A DNA stretch of 64,000 bases from contig NZ_JAJSBI010000015.1 in the NCBI RefSeq assembly GCF_021261325.1, positions 62,001 to 126,000 of the forward strand, read 5' to 3'. This document shows positions 27,680 to 36,503 of this stretch, in pieces. How positions within the stretch are numbered: the first letter of the stretch is position 1; each line of letters opens with the position of its first letter. Under the pieces are notes generated by a model. That model worked only from the letters and a program-made list of their open reading frames with translations. It made no database searches and had not been told where the DNA came from. A program made the position numbers and the translations under genes. This DNA comes from Streptomyces guryensis. GTDB lineage: Bacteria; Actinomycetota; Actinomycetes; Streptomycetales; Streptomycetaceae.

Positions 27680-29610
27680 GACAGGGATGCCGCCGACACT
27701 CCCTCCTCCGCCAGCACCCCCTCCGGCAGGGACACCACCGCCGTCGTCCCGCCGTACGGCGAAGGGTCGAACGTCACCTCGATACCGTGCCGGGCGGCGA
27801 GGCGGCCTACGACGTACAGCCCGAGCCTGTCGTGCCGGGTCGGGTCGAAGTCGCCCGGCTTCCTGAGCGTCCGTTCGGCCTCTTCCAGCTGCTCGGTATC
27901 GAAGCCGAGCCCCCGGTCGTCGATCCGGAGAAGGAAGCCGCCGTCGGCCCGTGCGGTGCGCATGGTCACGCGGGTGTCCGGCGGGGAGAAGACCGTGGCG
28001 TTCTCGACGAGCTCGGCGATCAGGTGGACGACGTCGGCGACGGCGTCCGCCGCGACGCCCACCCGGGGCATCGGAGGCACCTCGACCCGGGTGTACGCCT
28101 CGATCTCGCCGACCGCGGAGGAGACGACGTCGGCGACGGGCACCGGGCGCCGCCATCGGCGGCCGGGCGCCGACCCGGAGAGGACGATCAGGTTCTCGGC
28201 GTGGCGACGCATACGGGTGGTGAGATGGTCGATGCGGAAGAGCTGTTCCAGCACGTCCGGGTCGTCCGTGCGCCGCTCCAGCGTGTCGACGAGCTTCAGC
28301 TGCCGGTGCACGAGCGACTGGTTGCGGCGGGCGATGTTGAGCAGCACGGCGGAGAGCCCACGACGCAGACGGGCCTGCTGTACGGCTGCCTCGACGGCCG
28401 CGAGGCGCGCGGCATTGAAGGACCGCCCCACGTCGCCGATCTCGTCGGCACCCGCCTCCCCGTCGGCGAGCGGTGGCGCCTCGGTGACCGCGTCCACGTT
28501 CTGGCCCGCACTCAACCGCGCCATGACATCGGGCAGTTGGCGGGTGGCCAGCAGATCGGCGGCGTCCCGCAGCGTCTCCAGCCGCCGTGAGATACGACGG
28601 GCACCCCGCACCGCGAACCACAACGACAGTCCTACGGCAGCCAGTCCGACCACACCCACCGCCGCGGCCCTGGTCAGCTCCCGGTAGGCGAACTCCCGCC
28701 CGCGGCCGGCGGAGTTCATGGCGGACCTGGTGCACAGCCGCATGTACTGCTTGACCGCCCGGTCGGTGGTGGAGCGCCAGGAGTCGGCCGCGACGGCGTC
28801 CCCCGCGCCCGATGCTCCCGCCCGCAGCAGCGCGTCCTCGCTCCCCGCCAACGTGCGGTGCAGCTGCCCGCGTTGGAACCCCTCGAACAGGGTCCGCGAG
28901 TCGCCCGGCAGGTCGGGCACATATGTCCGCTCGAAGATCCGCCGGTCCTCGATCGCCGCCCGGAGCGTGTCATACTGCGGCTGGGTGAGCGTCCCGGCGG
29001 CCCGCGCTCCGGCGACGAGGGCGTCCTCCCGTGACACGAACTCCCGTACCCGGACCAGCTCGACGACCACCTGGGCCTCCCGTGCCAGCTGTCCGGCCTG
29101 CAGTGCGGTGAGCGTCGACTCGACACCGAAGCCGGGTTCCACCAGCGCGCTGTACTCACTCACCGCCCGGTCCCAGGAGATGTCCCGGGACAGCACCCGC
29201 TCCCGCAGCCCCTCCAGCCTGCCGACGGTGGTGACCATGGCGTCCAGTGCCTGCCGCTGCCGCCCGGAGAGCCGGCCGCGGTCCCCGGACCGGATCGCGT
29301 CGCGCATGGCGTCCACGGCCCGGTCCGTTCGGCGCTGCTGCTCCAACAGGTCGGCTGCGGGCGGCGTACGGCGGTCCGTGCCCAAGTAGGCGGCCGAGAG
29401 CCGCCGTTCGATCTGGATCTGCCCGATCGCCGTGTCGACGGGGGTGCCGAAGTCCTCGTAGACCCCCTGCACCCGGACGAGCGCGCGCAGCTCCCCGGTG
29501 ACGGACACCATGGCGAAGCTCCACAGCGCCAGCAGGGCCAGCACGGGAGCGAGCGCGAGCGCGACGATCCGGGCGCGGACCGTGGTGGGACGGCCGATGA
29601 GCCGGCGCAT
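27676..29610 (-). CDS. nitrate-sensor-type histidine kinase (CvnA-like)
   Basis: A 644-residue sensor kinase. A first membrane helix (~13-32) is followed by an extracellular NIT-type helical sensor domain (~40-300), a second helix (~315-335, AAAVGVVGLAAVGLSLWF), a HAMP-like region and a C-terminal HATPase (~520-630, ELVENATVFSPPDTRV and DDRGLGF). This is the CvnA architecture. It is coupled to the DUF742 gene. The usual phosphoacceptor H-box is not obvious, as in other CvnA proteins. Confidence 0.88.
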   Translation of the reverse strand: MRRLIGRPTTVRARIVALALAPVLALLALWSFAMVSVTGELRALVRVQGVYEDFGTPVDTAIGQIQIERRLSAAYLGTDRRTPPAADLLEQQRRTDRAVDAMRDAIRSGDRGRLSGRQRQALDAMVTTVGRLEGLRERVLSRDISWDRAVSEYSALVEPGFGVESTLTALQAGQLAREAQVVVELVRVREFVSREDALVAGARAAGTLTQPQYDTLRAAIEDRRIFERTYVPDLPGDSRTLFEGFQRGQLHRTLAGSEDALLRAGASGAGDAVAADSWRSTTDRAVKQYMRLCTRSAMNSAGRGREFAYRELTRAAAVGVVGLAAVGLSLWFAVRGARRISRRLETLRDAADLLATRQLPDVMARLSAGQNVDAVTEAPPLADGEAGADEIGDVGRSFNAARLAAVEAAVQQARLRRGLSAVLLNIARRNQSLVHRQLKLVDTLERRTDDPDVLEQLFRIDHLTTRMRRHAENLIVLSGSAPGRRWRRPVPVADVVSSAVGEIEAYTRVEVPPMPRVGVAADAVADVVHLIAELVENATVFSPPDTRVTMRTARADGGFLLRIDDRGLGFDTEQLEEAERTLRKPGDFDPTRHDRLGLYVVGRLAARHGIEVTFDPSPYGGTTAVVSLPEGVLAEEGVSAASLS

Positions 29611-29667
29611 ACTCTCTCCCCCGGAGTTACTCGCCAGTGCTACCCGTCAGTAATGACGCCGCACAAC

Positions 29668-30876
29668 CTACGGGACACTCCGCCGGGACCGCAATGGCCA
29701 CTTGAGCGCCAGCAGCATCGCCGTCACCAGATACGGCACCGCGAACAGCGCGAACGCGGTGCTGTGCGCGGCTCTGGTCTCGATCGCCGCGTAGACGCCG
29801 CACGCCACGACCGTGGCGAGGTCGCTGCCCAGGCCCGCGACCGAGGTCAGGGTGGCCCTGCGCGTGTCGTCGATGCGCTGCTGGAGGCGGACGTCGGCCA
29901 GCACGGTCGCCAGCTGGAAGCCACCGAACGCGAGGGCCAGCAGCCCCAGGGCGGCGGGGGTCCGGGCCGCGGCACCCAGGGCCATGGCGAGGGCGGATGC
30001 GGCAAGAACCGCCGCCAGGCCTGCCGTACCCAGGCGCTCCCAAGGCCCGGCCAGCAGGCTCCCGGCGGTCGCTCCCGCCCAGATCAGCAGCAGCAGATAC
30101 GGAACCGTCGCCTCCGCCACGCCGGTGTCCCGCACGAGCAGCGGCGTGTACTCGTCGAGCGCCTCCCACACGGCCCCGACCGCCGGGACGAGCAGAAGCG
30201 CTCCGCGCAGCGGCCGGTCGCGGCGGACCGCGGCGAGCCCCTCCCGCAGGGTCGTGGACCAGCCGTCGGCGTCGGTCTCCGGCACCACCCGGTCCTCCGG
30301 GAACCGGGTCGCCGTCGCGGCGCTCGCCAGGCAGGCCAGCACGCTCGCCGCCCCGACGGCGGGGTAGCCGCCCCAGGCGAACACGGGGCCGGCGAGCGCC
30401 ATGGCCGCCATGATCGCGACATGCCCGGCGGCCCGTGCCCGGCCCATGATCCCGGCGTACCGCTCGGCCTCACCGAGCCGTTCCAGTTCGTCGTACACGA
30501 GCGCCTCCAGCGCACCGGAGCCGAGTGCTCCGCGCGCGCCCCACAGGACGAAGCCCAGGGCGAAGGCCCAGTACGACGGGGTGAGCACCCACAGGGTGAA
30601 GCCGACGGCGGTGAGCAGCGGGCCGAGCCAGAGCAGCAGCCGCCGGGAGACGGCGTCGGCCCAGGCGCCGGAGGGCAGCTCCAGCAGCACGCCGGTGAGG
30701 GACCAGAGGGCGAAGAGGGAGGAGATCTGCCAGACGGACAGACCGGTGTCGCTGAACAGCAGCGCGTACACCGGGTAGAGCAGGACGAAGTCGTCGAGGA
30801 ACGCGTAGCCGTACAGCGTGGCCGTGAGCCGGCGGACGCCGGCGGTGACGGGCACGCGCGCAGGTGAGAGTGTCAT
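29668..30876 (-). CDS. MFS transporter
   Basis: A 402-residue, 12-helix major facilitator. The start MTLSPARVPV at 30876 has a GGGAAGG site; an earlier start adds an implausible leader. The motif LELPSGAWADAVSRRLLL after helix 2 is the MFS motif A region. The sequence LTATLYGYAFLDDFVLLYPVYALLFSD at the start is typical of a small actinobacterial group of unknown substrate. It is a single gene between the kinase operon and the Lrp gene. Confidence 0.83.
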   Translation of the reverse strand: MTLSPARVPVTAGVRRLTATLYGYAFLDDFVLLYPVYALLFSDTGLSVWQISSLFALWSLTGVLLELPSGAWADAVSRRLLLWLGPLLTAVGFTLWVLTPSYWAFALGFVLWGARGALGSGALEALVYDELERLGEAERYAGIMGRARAAGHVAIMAAMALAGPVFAWGGYPAVGAASVLACLASAATATRFPEDRVVPETDADGWSTTLREGLAAVRRDRPLRGALLLVPAVGAVWEALDEYTPLLVRDTGVAEATVPYLLLLIWAGATAGSLLAGPWERLGTAGLAAVLAASALAMALGAAARTPAALGLLALAFGGFQLATVLADVRLQQRIDDTRRATLTSVAGLGSDLATVVACGVYAAIETRAAHSTAFALFAVPYLVTAMLLALKWPLRSRRSVP

Positions 30877-31011
30877 GGGGCCTTCCCGCAGGGACGGTTC
30901 GGATGCCGGGGGTACGGCGTCCGAGGCGGCCCTCGGGAGGCACGGCTGGTGGATCAATGTCGCCAGGTCATGGCACCGATGGTAGGCGCGTGCGGCGATC
31001 CCGTCCGGTGA

Positions 31012-31464
31012 TTATGCGGGTGATCCCGACGAGAAGCGGCGCAGCAGCGGAGACAGCACCAGCACGGACTTGGTGCGCTCGACGAAGGGCTCCCCCGCGA
31101 TGCGCTCCAGGACCCGTTCGAAGTGCCGCATGTCGGAGGCGAAGACCTGCACGATCGCGTCCGCGTCGCCGGTGACCGTGGAGGCGGCCACGACCTCCTG
31201 GTAGCGCTCCAGGCCTCGCCGGATGACTTCGGGCGAGGTGTTGTGCCGGCAGTAGATCTCGACGAACCCCTCGGTCTCCCAGCCGAGGGCGCCCGGATCC
31301 ACCCGTACGGTGAAGCCGGTGATGGCCCCGGTGGCGCGCAGCCGGTCCACGCGCCGCTTCACGGCGGGCGCGGACAGGCCGACGAGCTGCCCGATGTCCG
31401 CGTAGGAGCGGCGGGCGTCCTCGGCGAGGGCGTGCACGATGCGTTCGTCGAGATCGTTCAGCAC
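31012..31464 (-). CDS. Lrp/AsnC family regulator
   Basis: A 150-residue regulator: N-terminal helix-turn-helix (DERIVHALAEDARRSYADIGQLVGLSAPAVKRRVDRL) and a C-terminal RAM/ACT-like effector domain (~65-145). The GTG at 31464 starts VLNDLDERI; its ribosome site overlaps the stop of the permease gene 10 bp upstream, so the two are coupled. Such pairs usually have the regulator sensing an amino acid that the permease carries. Confidence 0.9.
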   Translation of the reverse strand: MLNDLDERIVHALAEDARRSYADIGQLVGLSAPAVKRRVDRLRATGAITGFTVRVDPGALGWETEGFVEIYCRHNTSPEVIRRGLERYQEVVAASTVTGDADAIVQVFASDMRHFERVLERIAGEPFVERTKSVLVLSPLLRRFSSGSPA

Positions 31465-31474
31465 TGCTGGCGGT

Positions 31475-32977
31475 TCACTTCTCTGGAGTTGCGAGTACTT
31501 CTGGAGTCGCGAGCTCTTCTCGCGTGGCAAGACGGGAGCGGCGGTGGCCGTACCCGAAGTAGAACACGAGCCCGACCGCCATCCAGACCCCGAAGACCAC
31601 CCAGGTGACGGCGGACAGGCTGCCCATCATCCAGATGCAGAACGCGAAGCCCAGGGCGGGCAGCACCGGGGAGAGCGGCACGCGGAAGGTGCGGGGCATG
31701 GCCGGGCGGGTCCGGCGCAGCACGACCACTGCGACGTTGACCAGGGCGAAGGCGAAGAGGGTGCCGATGCTGGTGGCGTCCGCGAGCCGGCTGAGCGGGA
31801 TGGCTGCGGCGAGGACCCCGCAGAACAGGGAGACGATGACCGTGTTGGCGCGGGGCGCGCCGGTCTTCGGGTGGACCTTGCCGAACACCTTGGGTACCAG
31901 CCCGTCCCGGGACATCGCGAAGAGGATGCGGGTCTGGCCGTAGAGCACGGTCAGCACGACGCTGGCGATGGCGATGACGGCGCAGGCGGCGAGCAGGGTG
32001 CCCCAGAAGGACTGACCGGTGACGTCGCGCATGATCTGGGCGAGCGCGGCCTCCGAGTCGTTGAACCGGCGCCAGGGCTTCGCGCCGACGGCGACGGCGG
32101 CGACGAGGACGTACAGCGCGGTGACGATGACGAGCGAGAGCATGATGGCCCGCGGCAGGTCCCGCTGGGCGTTCTTGGCCTCTTCACCCGCGGTGGAGGC
32201 GGCGTCGAAGCCGATGTAGGAGAAGAAGAGCGTGGCACCGGCCGCGCTCACGCCCGCCATGCCGAGCGGCATGAAGTGCGCGTAGTTCCCGGACTTGAAG
32301 CCCTGGATTCCGATGGCGCAGAACAGCACCAGCGCGGCGATCTTCACACAGACCATGACGGTGTTGGCACGCGCGGACTCGCGGGCACCGCCCAGCAGGA
32401 ACGCCATGGCCAGCAGGACCACGATCAGCGCGGGCAGGTTGAAGACGCCGCCGTCGCCGGGCGGCGCGGAGAGGGCGTCCGGGATGGTGACGCCTATGGT
32501 CCCGTCGAGCAGTTCGTTGAGGTACTCGCCCCAGCCGACGGCCACGGCGGCGACCGAGACGCCGTACTCCAGGACCAGGCACCACCCGCAGATCCAGGCG
32601 ATCAGTTCGCCCATGGTTGCGTATGCGTACGAGTACGAGGACCCGGCGACCGGGATGGTGCCCGCCAGCTCGGCATACGAGAGGGCCGACAAGAGCGCCG
32701 TCAGACCGGCGATCACGAAGGACAGGGTGACGGCGGGACCGGCCTTCGGCACGGCCTCTCCGAGGACCACGAAGATGCCGGTGCCGAGGGTGGCGCCGAT
32801 GCTGATCATGGTCAGCTGCCACAGCCCGAGGGAGCGCCGCAGGACCCCTCCCTCACCCTGGCCGCCCTCCGCGACCAGGCGTTCCACCGGCTTGCGACGC
32901 ATGAGGCGCGCGCCGAGGCCCGGAGGCGGCGGGGCGTTCGTGGTGCGGTCCTGCGGGGGTGCGCCTTGGTCGAGCAC
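31475..32977 (-). CDS. APC family amino acid permease (cationic amino acid transporter-like)
   Basis: A 500-residue permease with about 12 helices. The signature QLTMISIGATLGTGIFVVLGEA at helix 1, the YAELAGTIPVAGSSYSYAY stretch at helix 3 and FFSYIGFDAASTAGEEAKN in the middle place it in the CAT branch. It starts at a GTG at 32977. It heads a two-gene operon with the Lrp regulator. The 540-bp upstream region holds candidate Lrp sites at 33124-33141. Confidence 0.9.
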   Translation of the reverse strand: MLDQGAPPQDRTTNAPPPPGLGARLMRRKPVERLVAEGGQGEGGVLRRSLGLWQLTMISIGATLGTGIFVVLGEAVPKAGPAVTLSFVIAGLTALLSALSYAELAGTIPVAGSSYSYAYATMGELIAWICGWCLVLEYGVSVAAVAVGWGEYLNELLDGTIGVTIPDALSAPPGDGGVFNLPALIVVLLAMAFLLGGARESARANTVMVCVKIAALVLFCAIGIQGFKSGNYAHFMPLGMAGVSAAGATLFFSYIGFDAASTAGEEAKNAQRDLPRAIMLSLVIVTALYVLVAAVAVGAKPWRRFNDSEAALAQIMRDVTGQSFWGTLLAACAVIAIASVVLTVLYGQTRILFAMSRDGLVPKVFGKVHPKTGAPRANTVIVSLFCGVLAAAIPLSRLADATSIGTLFAFALVNVAVVVLRRTRPAMPRTFRVPLSPVLPALGFAFCIWMMGSLSAVTWVVFGVWMAVGLVFYFGYGHRRSRLATREELATPEVLATPEK

Positions 32978-33123
32978 GCGCTGACTCCTTCGTCACTGCG
33001 GTCAGCGCGGCGGGGACCGGCGGCACCCCCGCGCGAGCAGGAACCCACCGAGCGGGGTCCCTGCCACGCCACGTACAGGGCATGACCCTACGGGCCGGGC
33101 CTTCGCAGGCGAAATGCAGCAAC

Positions 33124-33141
33124 CTTGCGCATACGTGCAAG
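33124..33141. promoter_or_regulatory. candidate Lrp operator
   Basis: CTTGCGCATACGTGCAAG is an 18-bp imperfect palindrome with perfect CTTGC/GCAAG arms, about 150 bp upstream of the permease-lrp operon. More GTTGC half-sites follow at 33145, 33174 and 33194, which fits the multi-site binding of Lrp proteins. Confidence 0.5.
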
Positions 33142-33467
33142 ATCGTTGCGTGCATCGCATCCCGGCGGGCGTTCGTTGCACGGGGGCTGCCGGACGTTGC
33201 GTACGGCAGCTCCTTCACCAGGAAGGTGCGGGCGTCGACGCACTCGCGCCCGGCGCCGCCCGCGCCCGGATCAGCCGGGGGCCGATCCAGCGCATCGCCG
33301 TGTGCCCTACGGGCCGGCCGTCCAGCCGGGCGAGCGGAGACGTGCAGTCCCCCGCCTGCTGCCGGGCGAAGCGCCGGGCGTGGAACGAGGTGCCTCCGGG
33401 CGAGGGATGTACTGGTCGAGCAGCGCCACATCGGCGGCCCGTCAGACGGTGATCTCCGGACCCGCGA

Positions 33468-33505
33468 ACGGCCCCCGAACATCCCGAGGGACCAACGGGG
33501 GCCGT
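33468..33505 (-). terminator. guaB1 terminator
   Basis: Perfect inverted repeat ACGGCCCCCG (33468-33477) and CGGGGGCCGT (33496-33505), 17 bp after the guaB1 stop on the minus strand. Confidence 0.7.
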
Positions 33506-33521
33506 ACAGAGGGGAGTTGCC

Positions 33522-34988
33522 TCAGATCCAGCTGGCGTGCAGCGGCTGGCCCTCCGCGTAGCCGGCCGCGCTCTGGATGCCGACCACGGCCCTCTCGGCG
33601 AACTCCGCCAGGGAGTTCGCCCCGGCGTAGGTGCAGGAGGAGCGGACGCCCGCGATGATCGAGTCGATCAGATCCTCGACGCCGGGGCGGGCCGGGTCGA
33701 GGAACATGCGGGAGGTGGAGATGCCCTCCTCGAACAGGGCCTTGCGGGCGCGGTCGTACGCCGACTCGTCCGACGTGCGGTTGCGGACCGCACGCGCGGA
33801 GGCCATCCCGAACGACTCCTTGTAGAGGCGGCCGTTCGCGTCCTGCTGCAGGTCGCCCGGGGACTCGTAGGTGCCCGCGAACCACGACCCGACCATCACG
33901 TTCGACGCGCCGGCCGCCAGCGCCATGGCGACGTCGCGCGGGTGACGGACACCGCCGTCGGCCCACACGTGCTTGCCGTACTTCTTCGCCTCGGCCGCGC
34001 ACTCCAGGACCGCGGAGAACTGGGGCCGGCCGACGCCGGTCATCATGCGGGTCGTGCACATGGCACCGGGACCGACTCCGACCTTGATGATGTCCGCGCC
34101 CGCCTCGATCAGGTCGCGCACGCCCTCGGCGGCGACGATGTTGCCGGCGACGATCGGGACCTGCGGGTCGAGGGCGCGCACCACCTTGATCGCGCTGATC
34201 ATCGACTCCTGGTGGCCGTGCGCCGTGTCGATGACGAGCGTGTCCACGCCCGCGTCGAGCAGCTGCTTGGCCTTGCCCGCGACATCGCCGTTGATGCCGA
34301 CGGCGGCGGCGATGCGCAGCTTGCCCTGCGCGTCCACGGCGGGCGTGTACAGCGTGGCGCGCAGGGCGCCCTTGCGGGTGAGGATGCCGGCGAGCTTGCC
34401 GTCCGTGTCGACGGCGGGCGCGTAGCGGCGGTTGGCGTGGTCGAGCCGGTTGAACGCCTCACGCGGGTCGATGTCGGCGTCCAGGAGCAGCAGATCCCGG
34501 GACATGACGACCTCGAGCTGCGTGAAGCGGTCCACGCCGGTCAGGTCCTGGTCGGTGACGACGCCGACCGGCCGGCCGTCCTCGTCGACGACCACGCCGG
34601 CGTTGTGTGCGCGCTTGGGCAGCAGGGCCAGTGCGTCGGCGACGGTCTGGTGCGGGGCCAGCACGATCGGGGTGTCCAGGACGTGATGGCGGCTCTTCAC
34701 CCAGGAGACGACCTCGGTGACGACCTCGATCGGAATGTCCTGGGGGATGACGACGAGGCCACCGCGCCGGGCCATCGTCTCGGCCATGCGGCGGCCGGCG
34801 ATGGCGGTCATGTTGGCGACGACCAGCGGGATCGTGGTGCCCGTACCGTCCGGGGAGCCGAGGTCCACACCCTGCCGCGAGCCGACCGCACTGCGGCTCG
34901 GGACCATGAAGACGTCGTCGTACGTCAGGTCGTAGGAAACCGGAGATGACTCTACGTGGCGACCGGTGCCGGCCTCGAGAAAACGCAT
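33522..34988 (-). CDS. guaB1: GuaB1-family IMP dehydrogenase-related protein (probable GMP reductase)
   Basis: A 488-residue IMPDH/GMPR-fold TIM barrel interrupted by a CBS pair (~95-210). The catalytic loop GVGPGAMCTTRMMTGVGRPQ carries the active Cys-Thr. The N-terminus YDLTYDDVFMVPSRS and the loop after the Cys distinguish it from true GuaB2. Mycobacterial GuaB1 has been shown to act as a CBS-containing GMP reductase, so the likely reaction is GMP to IMP with NADPH. It ends at a terminator and borders the biosynthetic cluster. Confidence 0.88.
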   Translation of the reverse strand: MRFLEAGTGRHVESSPVSYDLTYDDVFMVPSRSAVGSRQGVDLGSPDGTGTTIPLVVANMTAIAGRRMAETMARRGGLVVIPQDIPIEVVTEVVSWVKSRHHVLDTPIVLAPHQTVADALALLPKRAHNAGVVVDEDGRPVGVVTDQDLTGVDRFTQLEVVMSRDLLLLDADIDPREAFNRLDHANRRYAPAVDTDGKLAGILTRKGALRATLYTPAVDAQGKLRIAAAVGINGDVAGKAKQLLDAGVDTLVIDTAHGHQESMISAIKVVRALDPQVPIVAGNIVAAEGVRDLIEAGADIIKVGVGPGAMCTTRMMTGVGRPQFSAVLECAAEAKKYGKHVWADGGVRHPRDVAMALAAGASNVMVGSWFAGTYESPGDLQQDANGRLYKESFGMASARAVRNRTSDESAYDRARKALFEEGISTSRMFLDPARPGVEDLIDSIIAGVRSSCTYAGANSLAEFAERAVVGIQSAAGYAEGQPLHASWI

Positions 34989-35314
34989 GGACCCATTTTT
35001 TCACGCGACATGACGCAGGTCACTCCCACGAAGACACAACAAAACACCCCCGCGATCATGTATTCCTCCAAGGAGGTACGGGGGCTGCCGTGCCGGGCAG
35101 GAACCTGCCTTACGACAGAACATTACCCATGCAGCTACGTGCACAACAACTTGCTGCACGCGCGACGGCTGGCGGCCCGGCTCCGGGCTGCGGCACGGTA
35201 ATTCATGTGGCCGCCGGACGGATATACCGCGGCGCGGCCGCAACATGCCATTCCCATCCGCCTTTTCGTTGCCGACGCACGGATTTCGCGCTGAGTAGAA
35301 CGAATTGAGGAACG
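34989..35314. promoter_or_regulatory. upstream region of the biosynthetic cluster
   Basis: A 326-bp non-coding region between divergent guaB1 and the DAHP synthase gene. It is A+T-richer than its surroundings at both ends. It holds the 18-bp motif at 35141-35158 and an imperfect hairpin GCGGCCCGG/CCGGGCTGC near 35172-35192. The main promoter of the cluster should lie here. Confidence 0.6.
35141..35158 (+). promoter_or_regulatory. 18-bp cluster motif, copy A
   Basis: GCACAACAACTTGCTGCA. It matches copy B at 50019-50036 in 17 of 18 positions. With one flanking base it forms GTGCA-N11-TGCAC, an inverted repeat. It is 156 bp upstream of the DAHP synthase start. Confidence 0.6.
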
Positions 35315-36436
35315 ATGCAGAGTCTCCACATACCGACCGAAGCAGAAGCCGATTCCGTGGCCGAAGCCCTCTCGTCGGCGGACATCGGTGGGCAGTGCCG
35401 CACGCATTCGGCGAGCACCCCCGAGGAACTGCTGAGCGCTCTGCCGCTGACGGGGGACGCGGTCCGTTCGGTGAGCGCCGGTCGCCGCACGGCCCGCCGT
35501 GTGCTGAGCGGGGACGACGACCGTCTGCTCGCCGTGGTCGGACCGTGCTCGATCCACGACGTGAACGCCGGACTGGCGTATGCGAAGTCGCTGCGCGAAC
35601 TGGCCGGCGAACTCGCCGAGGACCTGGCGGTGGTCATGCGGGTGTACGTCGAGAAGCCCCGCACGACGGTCGGCTGGACGGGACTGCTCGCCGACCCGGC
35701 GCTGGACGGCAGCCTGGATCTCGAACGAGGGCTTCGTACCGTCCGCACGCTCATGCTGGAGATCGCCGAGGTGGGCCTGCCCATCGCGACGGAGTGGCTG
35801 AGCCCGGCGGCTCCGGCCTACCTGGCCGACCTGATCTCCTGGGGGGCCATCGGCGCGCGGACCGTGGAGAGCCAGGTGCACCGGCAGCTGGCGTCCGGTC
35901 TTCCCATGCCGGTGGGCATGAAGAACGGCAGCACCGGCTCGGTGGGGGTCGCCGTCGACGCCATCCGGTCGGCGGCAGCCCCGCACGCCTATCTCGGCCA
36001 CGACCGGGAGGGCGGCCCGGTGACCCTGCGCACGAGCGGAAACCCCGACTGCCACGTGGTGCTGCGAGGCGCGGCGGGCCGGCCCAACTACCGGGCTGCG
36101 GATGTCCGCGAGGCGGCCCGACTGCTGTCCGCGGCGGCGCTGCCGACCGGCCTGGTCATCGACGCGAGCCACGGCAACAGCGGCAAGGACCACGAACGAC
36201 AGGCCCTGGTCGCCCGCGAGATCGGGGCTCAGGTCGCGAGCGGCGACACGGACATCCGCGGCGTCATGCTGGAGGGCTTCCTGATCCCCGGGCGCCAGGA
36301 ACTCGGGCCCGGTGAGCCGGTGTTCGGCCAGAGCATCACCGACTCGTGCATGGGATGGGACACCACCGTCGAGGTGCTCCACGATCTCGCGGCCGCGGCC
36401 CGCAGGCGCCGCGCCGTGACGGCCGTCGCGCCCTGA
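35315..36436 (+). CDS. type I 3-deoxy-7-phosphoheptulonate (DAHP) synthase
   Basis: A 373-residue AroG-type enzyme that condenses PEP and erythrose 4-phosphate, the entry to the shikimate pathway. Metal and substrate residues are present: GPCSIHD with Cys78, the PRTTVGW loop (~114-120), KNGSTGS, DASHGNSGKDH, MLEGFL and SITDSCMGWD. Primary DAHP synthases of Streptomyces are mostly type II, so a type I copy at the head of a biosynthetic cluster is probably a dedicated, differently regulated supply enzyme for aromatic precursors. It is 67 bp ahead of the reductase gene. Confidence 0.92.
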   Translation: MQSLHIPTEAEADSVAEALSSADIGGQCRTHSASTPEELLSALPLTGDAVRSVSAGRRTARRVLSGDDDRLLAVVGPCSIHDVNAGLAYAKSLRELAGELAEDLAVVMRVYVEKPRTTVGWTGLLADPALDGSLDLERGLRTVRTLMLEIAEVGLPIATEWLSPAAPAYLADLISWGAIGARTVESQVHRQLASGLPMPVGMKNGSTGSVGVAVDAIRSAAAPHAYLGHDREGGPVTLRTSGNPDCHVVLRGAAGRPNYRAADVREAARLLSAAALPTGLVIDASHGNSGKDHERQALVAREIGAQVASGDTDIRGVMLEGFLIPGRQELGPGEPVFGQSITDSCMGWDTTVEVLHDLAAAARRRRAVTAVAP

Positions 36437-36503
36437 CGCGCCGTCTCCGCACGCCGCGCACCTCACCCGCACGCCCCTCGCCGCAAGGAACAGGAGAGCG
36501 AGC

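Larger units (their letters stand above)
32978..33521. other. 540-bp non-coding region between the permease operon and guaB1
   Basis: No frame in this stretch has convincing coding character. It contains the imperfect palindrome at 33124-33141, several further TTGC/GCAA half-sites to about 33205, and the guaB1 terminator at 33468-33505. The remainder (33210-33460) shows nothing I can identify. Confidence 0.5.

Noticed and set aside
33085..33482. A minus-strand gene between the permease and guaB1
   Set aside because: The frame contains RTFLVKELPYAT, which looks protein-like, but there is no good start, ribosome site or domain.
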